Below, in pieces: positions 7,899 to 18,585 of a stretch of DNA of 20,544 nucleotides. Under the pieces are notes generated by a model. That model was not told where the DNA came from, searched no databases, and saw nothing but the letters and a program-made list of their open reading frames with translations. A program made the position numbers and the translations under genes. Origin of the DNA: Firmicutes bacterium UBA4049 (GTDB lineage Bacteria; Bacillota; Desulfotomaculia; Desulfotomaculales; Nap2-2B). Positions within the stretch are counted from its first letter, which is position 1, and each line of letters begins with the position of its first letter. The stretch lies in the NCBI GenBank assembly GCA_002382755.1, contig DFZT01000030.1, positions 1,005 through 21,548 on the forward strand, in the 5' to 3' direction.

Positions 7899-7971
7899 GT
7901 ACTCTGCAAAGCCGTTCAAAGGGCATAGTATTGTCAACAGCGAACGGCTTGCGAAGCGCCGGTAAGAGTAG

Positions 7972-9267
7972 TTACTTTTTTGTCTTTCTTTCCTCGCCCT
8001 GATCCGAAGGCTCATAAAAAATTCTATTCTCAAGGCCTTCCGGCAAATATTGCTGCTTTACCCAGTGGTCCGGGTAATTGTGGGGATACTTATAGTTTGC
8101 GCCGTGTCCAAGGGAAGCGGCTCCCCGGTAACTGGCGTCTCTCAGGTGCGGCGGGACAGGGTTGGCCCTCTCTTTTTCCACAGCCTCCATGGCTCGATCG
8201 ATTGCTTTGACAACAGAATTGCTTTTTGGTGCCAGGGATATGTAGATGGCCGCCTGAGCAAGAATAATTTTGGCTTCCGGAAAACCGACCATAGACGCGG
8301 CCTGCGCGGCCGAAACCGCCTGTACGAGCGCCTGCGGATCGGCCAGACCGACATCCTCGCAGGCGTGGATCATAATTCTTCTGGAGATAAATTCAACTGA
8401 TTCCCCGGCATAAATCAAGCGGGCCAGCCAATACAAGGCTGCCTGGGGGTCTGATCCGCGCATGCTCTTGATGAATGCGGAAATAACGTCATAATGCTCA
8501 TCGGTCTTGTTGTAACCGGGCACATGCCGCTGGCTTGCTTCCTGAGCGACAGTCAGGTTTATTATCCTTGTTCCGTTTTTATCGGGTGGGGAGCTCAGAA
8601 CCGCCAGCTCCAGGTAATTCAATGCCGCACGGGCGTCGCCATTGGCGGCCCGGGCCAGGTAAGTTAAAGCGTCGGGTTCAATTTCGGCCGGGATTTTTCC
8701 CAGTCCCCGTTCATTGTCTGCCAGGCTGCGCTTGAGTATTCTAATAATGGCCTGATCGGAGAGGGATGTTAAACGGTAGAGCCTGGTGCGGCTAAGTAAA
8801 GGGCGAATTACCGAAAACATCGGGTTTTCTGTTGTAGAACCAATCAGGGTAATTAATCCGTTTTCTACTGCCGGAAGAAGGGCGTCCTGCTGGGATTTGT
8901 TGAACCTGTGTATTTCATCAATGAACAGGATAGTTTTTTGCCCGTAGTGGGCGCGAAGTTCTCTCGCTTCTTCAATAACACGTCGGAGATCGGCAACCCC
9001 GGCCGTTACCGCGCTGATTGTGGCAAAGCGGGAACGGGTTAAGCGGGCTATAATCAAGGCTAAGGTTGTTTTTCCGCTTCCCGGTGGTCCGTAAAAGATA
9101 ATTGATTGCAGGCTGTCTGTTTCAATTGCGCGGCGGAGCAGTGCGCCGGTTCCAACGATAGAGCTTTGCTCTTCGAACTCAGCCAAAGAGCGCGGCCGCA
9201 TTCTTTCCGCAAGCGGCGCTTCGTTAGCCAGGTTGTTCTCCAGAACGTTAAGAAACAGGTTATCCAC
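7972..9267 (-). CDS. rarA: Replication-associated recombination protein A (AAA+ ATPase)
   Basis: 431 aa, RarA/MgsA (WRNIP1/Mgs1) family, which acts at stalled replication forks. The N-terminus [14 protein letters not shown] is typical. Walker A GPPGSGKT lies at about 60-67, Walker [11 protein letters not shown] at about 113-122, sensor 1 GSTTENP at about 143-149, and a sensor-2 region follows. The C-terminal clamp-loader-like part includes the hallmark [19 protein letters not shown] and [18 protein letters not shown]. Length matches the family. The start is GTG with GGGGAGGG seven bases upstream; a TATAAT (9311-9316, minus) may be its -10, without a good -35. It converges with selD. Confidence 0.96.
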   Translation of the reverse strand: MDNLFLNVLENNLANEAPLAERMRPRSLAEFEEQSSIVGTGALLRRAIETDSLQSIIFYGPPGSGKTTLALIIARLTRSRFATISAVTAGVADLRRVIEEARELRAHYGQKTILFIDEIHRFNKSQQDALLPAVENGLITLIGSTTENPMFSVIRPLLSRTRLYRLTSLSDQAIIRILKRSLADNERGLGKIPAEIEPDALTYLARAANGDARAALNYLELAVLSSPPDKNGTRIINLTVAQEASQRHVPGYNKTDEHYDVISAFIKSMRGSDPQAALYWLARLIYAGESVEFISRRIMIHACEDVGLADPQALVQAVSAAQAASMVGFPEAKIILAQAAIYISLAPKSNSVVKAIDRAMEAVEKERANPVPPHLRDASYRGAASLGHGANYKYPHNYPDHWVKQQYLPEGLENRIFYEPSDQGEERKTKK

Positions 9268-9359
9268 CGGCAGACCCTCCCCTACAAAAGATTGTTAAAT
9301 AATTTTTTTAATTATAACTTAAACATATGGAAAACAGGAAGGGTCCAACCAGTCAATTA

Positions 9360-9399
9360 TTATTACAGCCGGTTGATTTAAATCAACCGGCTGTAATAA
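9360..9399. terminator. Perfect 40-bp palindrome over the stop codon of the winged-helix gene
   Basis: The two 20-base arms (9360-9379 and 9380-9399) are exactly complementary with no spacer. The stop codon (9383-9385) of the minus-strand gene lies inside. No long T-run follows on either side, but the RNA would fold into a strong hairpin at the mRNA 3' end, acting as a terminator or as a stabilising end; it also precedes the rarA leader. Confidence 0.6.
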
Positions 9400-9655
9400 G
9401 TTGGAAATAGTCACCGCCCAATCTGGTTAGACTGCAAATTTTACTCTTGCCTTCTGTTGAAACATCAACCAATCCAAGGGCGAAAAGCTGCATAACCACA
9501 TGATCCAAAACGGCTCTTTTTACTCTGGCAGTTAATGAAAGATCTTCTTTGTTCATACTGCCTTCTTCCACCAGCGCTTTCAGAACGCGTTCGGCTTCCC
9601 CGGGCAAACGATCGTTTACCTTCGTAAAATATTCCGGCAGGCTGATTTCAGTCAT
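9383..9655 (-). CDS. Small winged-helix-like protein of unknown function
   Basis: 90 aa from the ATG at 9655, chosen because TAGGAGGTGAGACC places AGGAGG at ideal spacing; a longer frame starting at 9706 has no such site. The pattern (PGEAERVLKALVEEGSMNKEDLSLTARVKRAVLDHVVMQLFALGLVDV, then a beta-turn-like STEGKSKICSLTRLGGDYFQLI) looks like a compact winged helix: three helices, then a wing. No catalytic residues are visible. It could be a small regulator or an archaeal-type wHTH protein; partner and target are unknown. It lies between trxA and rarA on the same strand, separated from both by hairpins. Confidence 0.75.
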   Translation of the reverse strand: MTEISLPEYFTKVNDRLPGEAERVLKALVEEGSMNKEDLSLTARVKRAVLDHVVMQLFALGLVDVSTEGKSKICSLTRLGGDYFQLITAG

Positions 9656-9801
9656 GGTCTCACCTCCTAATTGCAGGTAATGAAGTTTTGTTAATAGTAT
9701 GGTCATTTTTCTAACGAAATAATACTTTTATTAACGATTGTTCCTTAAAAATATTTTTTAGAATAGCGAAACCAGCGGCGCATCTCCACCGGAAGAAATT
9801 T

Positions 9802-9833
9802 AAAGCCCCCGGTGGCGGTTATCCGGGGGCTTT
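9802..9833 (-). terminator. trxA terminator
   Basis: Eleven-bp GC-rich stem AAAGCCCCCGG / CCGGGGGCTTT with a 10-nt loop, 32 bp past the trxA stop codon. The T-run after it on the minus strand is short, but the stem is strong. Confidence 0.8.
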
Positions 9834-9865
9834 GGGCTTGGTTATTTTTCTGGAGTCATAATGCT

Positions 9866-10195
9866 CTATAAATTTCTTTCGATGATTTTTCTAAGCTCGT
9901 TTTTTGTTTTATAACCTACGGAACGTACTACTTCCTGGTTTTTCCTGAACAAAATTATTGTTGGAATGCTTGATACTTTATAGTTGGCAGATATGTTAGG
10001 GCTTTCGTCAACATTTATCTTGGCAACCTCGATTTTTCCTTCGAATTCTTTGGCTACTTCTTCTACTACCGGCCCGAACATTTTACAGGGTCCGCACCAG
10101 GGCGCCCAGAAATCAACCAGCGCAAGGATGTCAGTGGAGCCTAAAAAAGAGTTAAAGCTGTCATCATTTAAAACCTTGATTTTTTCACCGGCCAT
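9866..10195 (-). CDS. trxA: Thioredoxin
   Basis: 109 aa, cytosolic dithiol-disulfide oxidoreductase. The active site W-C33-G-P-C36 (in FWAPWCGPCK; numbering approximate) is intact. The buried aspartate region VDFW and the cis-proline loop SIPTIILF are present, and the length is that of a classic TrxA. A GGCGGG ribosome binding site precedes the ATG. It has its own consensus promoter just downstream of the 6S RNA gene and its own terminator, so it is probably monocistronic, with possible read-through from 6S RNA. Confidence 0.96.
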   Translation of the reverse strand: MAGEKIKVLNDDSFNSFLGSTDILALVDFWAPWCGPCKMFGPVVEEVAKEFEGKIEVAKINVDESPNISANYKVSSIPTIILFRKNQEVVRSVGYKTKNELRKIIERNL

Positions 10196-10241
10196 AATTT
10201 TCCCGCCTTTCGAAAGCTGCCATATTTTTCATATCAAGCAA

Positions 10242-10270
10242 ATTATATGTTTTTTATTTTACTTTGTCAA
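10242..10270 (-). promoter_or_regulatory. Consensus sigma-A promoter of trxA
   Basis: Minus strand: TTGACA (10265-10270), 17-bp spacer, TATAAT (10242-10247): a perfect match to both hexamers. The start point would be near 10235, giving a leader of about 40 nt before the trxA ATG. Confidence 0.9.
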
Positions 10271-10274
10271 CAAT

Positions 10275-10460
10275 AAGAAACCCCACCAATGCCGTGATTG
10301 CCCAAGTTTTTCTGAACCCACTCTAAATAGGTGGGTGTCCTCCTGACTGCTTTTCGTGTCCTAAATTAGGCGTACAAGCCGCATTCAGAGCCGGACTCCC
10401 TTTTGATCTTGTTGGATCAAAACTTCAAAGCAACCACGCACATAGCAGGGTATTTCATAT
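10275..10460 (-). ncRNA. ssrS: 6S RNA
   Basis: About 185 nt on the minus strand. The two ends form a long irregular helix: the 5' part (ACCCTGCTATGTGCGTGGTT, then GCTTTGAAG) pairs with the 3' part (CTTGGGCAATCACGGC, then ATTGGTGGGGTTT) with small bulges and wobbles, about 27 pairs in all. It encloses a large central open region and an internal hairpin arm, which mimics an open promoter bound by sigma-A RNA polymerase holoenzyme. The length, the closing stem ending GTGGGGTTTCTTATT as a terminator, a dedicated promoter at the right distance and the lack of an ORF support the call. It lies just upstream of trxA. The alternative is another structured leader of trxA. Confidence 0.75.
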
Positions 10461-10466
10461 ATTATT

Positions 10467-10495
10467 ATGTTAGCACACCGGGTATTACTTTTCAA
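10467..10495 (-). promoter_or_regulatory. Promoter of the 6S RNA gene
   Basis: Minus strand: TTGAAA (10490-10495), 17-bp spacer, TAACAT (10467-10472); start predicted near 10460, where the terminal helix of the RNA begins a few bases later. Confidence 0.7.
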
Positions 10496-10622
10496 GTGGC
10501 AACCCAAATTCGCCTGCTTTGATCAGGCTGCGGGCAATTGAAACATTTGTAAGAGCAGGAGTTTAAAGTCCGAAGAGGGAATACTAATTGGCGTGAAAAA
10601 GTCTCGCTGAAAGGGTGCAAAA

Positions 10623-11162
10623 ATGATCGTTGCCAGGCTGGAAAAAGGTTACGTACAGGTTTATACTGGTAATGGCAAAGGAAAGACTACGGCGGCTTTA
10701 GGTTTGGCTTTCAGGGCGATGGGCTGTGGCTTGAAGACATACATGGGGCAGTTTATGAAGGGTTCGCCCAGTTCTGAATTAATATCCGCCGGAATGGTCA
10801 GTGATTTGATCACTATCGAACAGTATGGCCGGGAGGTTTTGTTCAGTTCCCAGAACCCTCCGGCTGCGGATGATTTTAAATTGGCCGGGGCAGGAATGGA
10901 AAAAGCTAAAGCAGCTATGTTTTCAGGTGAATACAGCATTGTTATTCTGGATGAAATAAATACGGCTATGTTTTTCAAACTGGTGGAATTAAAAGATGTC
11001 CTTGAACTGATCAAGGAAAAACCCGGACATGTTGAAATGGTCTTAACGGGAAGAAACGCGCCTTGCGAACTTGTTCAAGAAGCTGACCTGGTAACTGAAA
11101 TGGTCGAGATCAAACATTATTATCAGAAAGGTGTCTTACCCAGGGAGGGTATTGAGCTGTAA
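10623..11162 (+). CDS. cobO: Corrinoid adenosyltransferase (cob(I)yrinic acid a,c-diamide adenosyltransferase), BtuR/CobO type
   Basis: 179 aa. It transfers the 5'-deoxyadenosyl group of ATP to cob(I)alamin or cob(I)inamide, making the adenosyl form, and is cytoplasmic. The P-loop is GNGKGKTTAALGLAFRA (G16 onward), the unusual ATP-binding site of this family; the second motif is IVILDEINTAM (near 107-117); LTGRNAP and the C-terminal KHYYQKGVLPREGIE are typical of CobO/CobA. AAAGGGTG lies before the ATG. birA begins 8 bp after its stop, so the two are probably cotranscribed. No second cobalamin riboswitch is visible in its 5' region. Symbols cobA, cobO and btuR are all used. Confidence 0.94.
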   Translation: MIVARLEKGYVQVYTGNGKGKTTAALGLAFRAMGCGLKTYMGQFMKGSPSSELISAGMVSDLITIEQYGREVLFSSQNPPAADDFKLAGAGMEKAKAAMFSGEYSIVILDEINTAMFFKLVELKDVLELIKEKPGHVEMVLTGRNAPCELVQEADLVTEMVEIKHYYQKGVLPREGIEL

Positions 11163-11170
11163 AAAATTTT

Positions 11171-12181
11171 ATGAAGGAACGTGTTTTACATTTATTAAAG
11201 GAATCTTCTCCGGAATTTATATCGGGTGAATTTATCCGCAGGAATTTAGGAATTTCCCGTACGGCCGTTTGGAAACATATTCAGACTCTGCGGGCAAGCG
11301 GGTATGAGATTGCGGCCCTGCCGCACGCGGGTTACCAGTTGCTTGGTGTGCCCGATCGCCTTTATCCGGAAGAAGTCCACGACGGCCTGGGGACGGAGTT
11401 TATCGGCAGGAAAGTTTATTATTACGAACATGCAATCTCAACAAATGAAACAGCAAGGGAACTGGCGGACCGCGGTTGTCCTGACGGTACTTTGGTAATT
11501 GCTGAGGAACAATCGGGAGGAAAAGGCCGTTTGGGAAGGAAGTGGTTTTCTCCGTACGGCAAGGGAATCTGGTTCTCAATCATTCTTTATCCGCCGGTTA
11601 ACCCTTCGGACGCTCCCCCGCTTACCATGCTGGGAGCTGTGGCGGTGGCAAGGGCTATCCGGAAAGTTGCTCATGTTGAAGCAGGGATTAAATGGCCTAA
11701 CGACATTTTGCTTGACGGAAAGAAAATTTGCGGCATTCTTTCGGAAATGAACGCCGAGATAGAACGGATAAATTATCTGATTATAGGAATAGGCATCAAT
11801 GCAAATGTTGAAGAATTCCCTGACGAACTTGAAGATACTGTCACTTCTTTGAAAAAATACACTGGCCGGCCTGTTAAAAGGACTGTTTTACTTCAGGAAA
11901 CCTTAATGGAAATTGAGCAACTGTATAAATTATGGCTGCAAAACGGATTTCAGCCAATATTACATTATTGGAAAGAGATGTGCGTAATGTTAAACCAGAT
12001 GGTTAAGGTGGTCAACGGTATTAACGGCATTAAAGATATCGTGGAAGGTTGGGTCGAAGATGTTGATGAGCACGGCAGTCTGATCCTGCGCCTTAGTGAC
12101 GGCAGCTTGAAAAGCCTGGTTGCAGGAGATGTTTCCCTTCAGAGAGGGTTTGGGGAAGAAATGATTTTCTCCATACGATAA
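11171..12181 (+). CDS. birA: Bifunctional biotin ligase / biotin operon repressor
   Basis: 336 aa. Residues 1-60 form a winged-helix DNA-binding domain (ISGEFIRRNLGISRTAVWKHIQTLRASGYEI). The catalytic domain has the biotinyl-AMP motif GGKGRLGRKW (116-125) and KWPNDILLDGKKICGIL (174-190). The C-terminal SH3-like domain ends VEDVDEHGSLILRLSDGSLKSLVAGDVSL. It makes biotinyl-AMP, loads biotin on carboxylase carrier proteins and represses biotin genes. It follows the adenosyltransferase by 8 bp without a strong ribosome binding site (GGGAGGG lies about 26 bases upstream), suggesting translational coupling. The segment HYWKEMCVMLNQM (DNA 11968-11997) is repeated exactly as DNA downstream of the gene. 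Confidence 0.96.
   Translation: MKERVLHLLKESSPEFISGEFIRRNLGISRTAVWKHIQTLRASGYEIAALPHAGYQLLGVPDRLYPEEVHDGLGTEFIGRKVYYYEHAISTNETARELADRGCPDGTLVIAEEQSGGKGRLGRKWFSPYGKGIWFSIILYPPVNPSDAPPLTMLGAVAVARAIRKVAHVEAGIKWPNDILLDGKKICGILSEMNAEIERINYLIIGIGINANVEEFPDELEDTVTSLKKYTGRPVKRTVLLQETLMEIEQLYKLWLQNGFQPILHYWKEMCVMLNQMVKVVNGINGIKDIVEGWVEDVDEHGSLILRLSDGSLKSLVAGDVSLQRGFGEEMIFSIR
11968..11997 (+). repeat. Direct repeat copy 1 (inside birA)
   Basis: Thirty bases identical to 12222-12251; here they encode WKEMCVMLNQ of BirA. The dozen bases before it are also similar between the two copies. Confidence 0.9.
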
Positions 12182-12311
12182 ATGGATTTGGCGCTCAATA
12201 CGTGATAGAAAATTTACGTTTTTGGAAAGAGATGTGCGTAATGTTAAACCAAATTGTTTTCCTTCGGGGAGGATTTGATCTGCAGGCAGGCAGAAGGGAG
12301 GGTTCCTTGTT
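12182..12311 (+). pseudogene. birA-to-coaX spacer holding a degraded duplicate of a birA segment
   Basis: The spacer repeats part of birA: 12222-12251 is identical to birA 11968-11997, and in one frame reads FWKEMCVMLNQIVF, the same peptide as in BirA. Sequence just before (AATGGATTT, then TTACGTTTTTGG) resembles birA AACGGATTT and TTACATTATTGG with an insertion. It has no start codon context and soon loses similarity, so it is a non-functional remnant. It ends in the coaX ribosome binding site AAGGGAGGG. Confidence 0.6.
12222..12251 (+). repeat. Direct repeat copy 2 (downstream of birA)
   Basis: Thirty bases identical to 11968-11997, offset by 254 bp, in non-coding sequence. Confidence 0.9.
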
Positions 12312-13076
12312 GTGATTCTTGTTTTCGATGTAGGGAATACAAATATTGTGCTGGGAGTTTATAGGGGAAAGGAACTGCTCAACCACTGGCGTCTTTCTAC
12401 GCTTTCCTCGCGTACCGCTGACGAATACGGCATGCTGTTGCGCGACTTGCTTACTTCGTCGGGCATATCCCTTGAGGAAATTGAAGATTTGGTTATCTCC
12501 TCAGTAGTCCCTCCATTGATGTTTTCACTTGAACAGGTAGCCCATAAATATTTTGGGGTTATTCCTTTGGTGATTGGGCCGGGTATTAAAACGGGGCTGG
12601 CTATACATTACGATAATCCCAGGGAAGTCGGCGCCGACCGGATTGTAAACGCTGTTGCCGGGTATGAGCTTTATGGCGGGCCATTGGTGATTGTTGATTT
12701 TGGCACGGCAACGACTTTTTGCGCCATTTCGGCTAAAGGAGAATATCTTGGCGGCGCGATTACACCGGGAATCGGTATTTCTACAGAGGCTCTTTTTATA
12801 AGGGCAGCCAAATTGCCGAGGGTTGAGTTTGTGCAGCCGCCTTCGGTTATCGGGAAAAACACTGTGCACAGCATTCAATCGGGTATTGTTTACGGTTTTG
12901 CAGGTCAGGTGGATGAGATCGTCAGACGTATAAAAAAAGAACTGGGAGGCAGCGCCTTCGTTCTTGCCACAGGAGGGTTTGCGGAATTAATTACTAAGGA
13001 AGCAAGCTCTATTGACCAGGTGGATCCGCTGCTTACTTTAACCGGACTGCGGATCATCTATGAACGCAATCGGTAA
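12312..13076 (+). CDS. coaX: Type III pantothenate kinase
   Basis: 254 aa. It phosphorylates pantothenate, the first step of CoA synthesis, and belongs to the ASKHA fold. The phosphate-1 motif is [12 protein letters not shown] at the N-terminus; further motifs are [16 protein letters not shown], the phosphate-2 motif DFGTATTF and the glycine-rich [11 protein letters not shown], all typical of CoaX, with normal length. The start is GTG at 12312 with AAGGGAGGG about 9 bases upstream. Its last 17 bases overlap dusB, so the two are translationally coupled. The coaX-dusB-lysS order also occurs near lysS in Bacillus. Confidence 0.96.
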   Translation: MILVFDVGNTNIVLGVYRGKELLNHWRLSTLSSRTADEYGMLLRDLLTSSGISLEEIEDLVISSVVPPLMFSLEQVAHKYFGVIPLVIGPGIKTGLAIHYDNPREVGADRIVNAVAGYELYGGPLVIVDFGTATTFCAISAKGEYLGGAITPGIGISTEALFIRAAKLPRVEFVQPPSVIGKNTVHSIQSGIVYGFAGQVDEIVRRIKKELGGSAFVLATGGFAELITKEASSIDQVDPLLTLTGLRIIYERNR

Positions 13077-14028
13077 GGTAAGGCTCGTCAACCAGGTTAT
13101 AGCGGCGCCCATGGCCGGAATCAGCGACCGGGCTTACCGGATCCTGGCAAAAGAAGCCGGCTGCGCGTTGGTTTGCACTGAAATGATCAGCGATCTGGCT
13201 CTTTTATATGGCAACCCGAGGACTCTGCAGCTTTTGGATCATACAGGGGAAGCAGGGCCTTTGTCGGTCCAGATTTTTGGCTCCAGCCCCGATAGTATGG
13301 CTAAAGCTGCCAAATTCGCTGAGAACGCGGGAGCTGATCTCATTGACCTGAATATGGGTTGCCCTGTGCCAAAAGTTGTTCGAAACGGTGAAGGCGCTGC
13401 CCTGATGAGGAACCCGGAACTGGCCGCCCGGATTATCCGGGAAGTCGTTTCCGCTGTAAATGTTCCTGTAACTGTGAAGATGCGTAAGGGGTGGGATGAG
13501 GGTTCGGTCAATGCCGTAGAAATAGCGCTTTTGGCTGAAGATGCGGGAGCTGCGGCGGTAACAGTTCATGGACGCCTCAAGTCCCAATATTACGCCGGAC
13601 ATGCTGACTGGGGAATCATTAAAGCGGTAAAAGAGGTGTTGACTATACCCGTTATCGGCAATGGGGATATTCAAACACCGGCAGACGCAAGACAGATGCT
13701 GGACGAAACCGGCTGTGACGCCGTAATGATTGGCAGGGCGGCTCTGGGCAATCCCTGGATCTTTTCAAGAACAATTCATTTTTTATCTTCAGGTGAATCT
13801 CTTCCATTTCCATCAATTTATGAAAAGCTCAATACCGCTTTAAGACATCTGGACCTTGTTTCCCAGGGCAAAGGCGACAAAATTGCCCTTCTGGAAATGC
13901 GTAAACACGCGGCCTGGTACATCAGGGGTTTACCGGGAGCGGCTTTGACGCGGCAAAAAATTAACCGGGCAGAATCGGTCATGGAACTTGCCGTTTTACT
14001 TGCACAAGATTTGGTAAATGTTAAATAA
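13060..14028 (+). CDS. dusB: tRNA-dihydrouridine synthase
   Basis: 322 aa, FMN-dependent TIM barrel that reduces uridines in the D-loop of tRNA. It has the N-terminal [12 protein letters not shown], the VQIFG strand, the motif [18 protein letters not shown] with catalytic Cys, [20 protein letters not shown] and the FMN phosphate site [10 protein letters not shown] / [14 protein letters not shown]. The helical tRNA-binding end carries [14 protein letters not shown]. It overlaps coaX by 17 bp and is the last gene of the cobO-birA-coaX-dusB series before a new promoter. Confidence 0.96.
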   Translation: MNAIGKVRLVNQVIAAPMAGISDRAYRILAKEAGCALVCTEMISDLALLYGNPRTLQLLDHTGEAGPLSVQIFGSSPDSMAKAAKFAENAGADLIDLNMGCPVPKVVRNGEGAALMRNPELAARIIREVVSAVNVPVTVKMRKGWDEGSVNAVEIALLAEDAGAAAVTVHGRLKSQYYAGHADWGIIKAVKEVLTIPVIGNGDIQTPADARQMLDETGCDAVMIGRAALGNPWIFSRTIHFLSSGESLPFPSIYEKLNTALRHLDLVSQGKGDKIALLEMRKHAAWYIRGLPGAALTRQKINRAESVMELAVLLAQDLVNVK

Positions 14029-14043
14029 TTCTTAAAGTTTACC

Positions 14044-14072
14044 TTGACAAAGAAACAGGCGCTTCTTATAAT
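14044..14072 (+). promoter_or_regulatory. Consensus sigma-A promoter of greA-lysS
   Basis: TTGACA (14044-14049), 17-bp spacer, TATAAT (14067-14072): perfect hexamers and spacing. Transcription should begin near 14079, giving a leader of about 134 nt before greA. Confidence 0.92.
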
Positions 14073-14093
14073 GTGTTAAAAGTAACAATCAGG

Positions 14094-14121
14094 GCACTGC
14101 TAAAAGAAAAAGCAGTGCTTT
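14094..14121 (+). terminator. Leader hairpin, possible attenuator or dusB terminator
   Basis: Seven-bp stem GCACTGC / GCAGTGC with an A-rich 11-nt loop, followed by only TTT. It lies about 15 nt after the predicted start of the greA transcript, so it may attenuate greA as well as stop transcripts from dusB. The short T-run makes it weak. Confidence 0.45.
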
Positions 14122-14212
14122 CGAACTAATTACGGGTTTTAGTTTGGCATAAACCAGCGCTGTGCGCATATATTGTGAGGAAAAACCTGAATATAACTGG
14201 AGAGTAAAGCTT

Positions 14213-14695
14213 GTGAAAAAGGATAAGGATAAAGAAGTGCTCCTTACTCCGTCGGGGTTAAGAAAGTTGGAAGAAGAGCTGGACACATTGAAGTCTCTTC
14301 GGAGGCGGGAAGTAGCTCAAAGAATTAAACAGGCCAGAGAGTTTGGAGATCTTACTGAGAATTCCGAATATGAAGACGCTAAAAATGAGCAGGCTTTTAT
14401 TGAAGGACGTATTCTAACTTTAGAAAAAATTCTGCGGAATGCCCGGATTATTGACGGGGAATCGGCGGCGGCAGGAGAAGTTGGAGTGGGTTCAACCGTT
14501 GTCTTGAAAGATATGGAAGACGGCGGAGAGTTTGAATATACAATCGTCGGTTCGGTAGAAACTGATCCGATGGATAAAAAAATTTCCAACGAATCTCCGG
14601 TTGGCAGGGCTATCCTGGGCAAACGCAAGGGAAACGTTGTCGAAATCAGCGTCCCGGCCGGGCTTATTAAATTCAAAATCATGGATGTTTCCTAA
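14213..14695 (+). CDS. greA: Transcription elongation factor GreA
   Basis: 160 aa from the GTG at 14213, chosen because GGAGAG (14199-14204) lies 8 bases upstream and the length then fits the family; an upstream in-frame start at 14162 lacks a site. GreA stimulates RNA cleavage by backtracked RNA polymerase. The N-terminal coiled coil ([16 protein letters not shown] ... [18 protein letters not shown]) carries the acidic tip D/E residues that enter the polymerase channel. The C-terminal FKBP-like domain has [19 protein letters not shown] and [18 protein letters not shown]. lysS begins 24 bp later, same operon. Confidence 0.96.
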   Translation: MKKDKDKEVLLTPSGLRKLEEELDTLKSLRRREVAQRIKQAREFGDLTENSEYEDAKNEQAFIEGRILTLEKILRNARIIDGESAAAGEVGVGSTVVLKDMEDGGEFEYTIVGSVETDPMDKKISNESPVGRAILGKRKGNVVEISVPAGLIKFKIMDVS

Positions 14696-16258
<1,563 letters not shown>

Positions 16259-16286
16259 GGAATTAAAAACTTTTTTGCAAACAGAG

Positions 16287-16315
16287 TTGACAACTAAAAT
16301 CAGAAGTGGTAACAT
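16287..16315 (+). promoter_or_regulatory. rRNA operon promoter P1
   Basis: TTGACA (16287-16292), 17-bp spacer, TAACAT (16310-16315); about 285 bp before the 16S 5' end. Confidence 0.85.
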
Positions 16316-16324
16316 AAGTTTTGC

Positions 16325-16344
16325 TTTCACTCATGGGAGTGAAA
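16325..16344 (+). other. Hairpin between rRNA promoters
   Basis: Eight-bp stem TTTCACTC / GAGTGAAA with an ATGG loop, followed by an A-run, so it is not a terminator in either direction. It would lie at the very 5' end of P1 transcripts. Confidence 0.45.
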
Positions 16345-16378
16345 AAAACAAAGTTCCTAAAAAGATGACAGAATCTCC

Positions 16379-16407
16379 TTGACAGGAGAAAATACTTGTG
16401 GTAGCAT
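16379..16407 (+). promoter_or_regulatory. rRNA operon promoter P2
   Basis: TTGACA (16379-16384), 17-bp spacer, TAGCAT (16402-16407). It lies 92 bp downstream of P1 with the same spacing. Confidence 0.85.
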
Positions 16408-16415
16408 AATGAATT

Positions 16416-16599
16416 GTGATGGTTTTTCAGCCTCACAGAATGAACCTTGAAAACTGAACAGAGGCAAAATGAATGCTTATAAATGGTCGTTGGAAATGAT
16501 GCTTTAAATCCTTGGCAAAAAGCCAAAGATGAAGGCAAAATGACTAAGGACCGAACCTCGTCAGATTTAAAAAAGAGCAGATTAAGCTTTGCATAAATT
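16416..16599 (+). other. Pre-16S leader with processing-stalk arm
   Basis: No gene. Bases 16454-16473 (CTGAACAG then AGGCAAAATGAA) are complementary to the 16S trailer at 18205-18225 with one bulged G, forming a stalk of about 20 bp of the RNase III type around 16S. AGGCAAAATGA recurs at 16533-16543. CCTTGAAAACTGAACA is the usual Firmicute pre-16S leader sequence. Confidence 0.7.
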
Positions 16600-18265
<1,666 letters not shown>

Positions 18266-18342
18266 GGGCCTATAGCTCAGTTGGTCAGAGCGCACGCCTG
18301 ATAAGCGTGAGGCCGGTGGTTCAAGTCCACCTAGGCCCACCA
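18266..18342 (+). tRNA. tRNA-Ile (GAU)
   Basis: 77 nt with encoded CCA. Acceptor stem GGGCCTA / TAGGCCC, D-loop AGCTCAGTTGGT, anticodon loop CTGATAA with anticodon GAT at 18300-18302, and T-loop TTCAAGT. This is the usual spacer tRNA of rRNA operons. Confidence 0.97.
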
Positions 18343-18384
18343 TGAGAAAGTAATCGACGAAATTGTCTTTTACAACTCAAACCC

Positions 18385-18460
18385 GGGGGTGTAGCTCAGC
18401 TGGGAGAGCGCCTGCCTTGCAAGCAGGAGGTCACCGGTTCAAGTCCGGTCATCTCCACCA
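18385..18460 (+). tRNA. tRNA-Ala (UGC)
   Basis: 76 nt with encoded CCA. Acceptor stem GGGGGTG / CATCTCC contains two G-U pairs; anticodon loop CTTGCAA with TGC at 18418-18420; T-arm CCGGTTCAAGTCCGG. The G3-U70 pair expected for tRNA-Ala identity is present. Confidence 0.97.
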
Positions 18461-18585
18461 AGGATCAGTAGTTAGTCGCAAATAAAAAGTTTAAATGTTC
18501 TTTGAAAATTTCACAGCGTAAGAAACAATTTTACTGAGTCAAGGAAAGATTATATCAATCCGTGACGAACCGATCATGACCATAT
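18461..18585 (+). promoter_or_regulatory. tRNA-23S spacer with boxA-like element
   Basis: TGTTCTTTGAAAA (18496-18508) resembles the boxA antitermination element (TGCTCTTTGAAAA-like) found before rRNA genes, which recruits Nus factors. Nothing else is recognised. Confidence 0.5.

Noticed and set aside
7909..7950. Inverted repeat AAGCCGTTC / GAACGGCTT between selD and rarA as a bidirectional terminator
   Set aside because: The loop is 24 nt and no T-run directly follows the stem in either direction; it remains a possible weak structure only.
10500..10622. A second cobalamin riboswitch before the adenosyltransferase gene
   Set aside because: No B12 box or other aptamer hallmark in this leader; only small imperfect hairpins.
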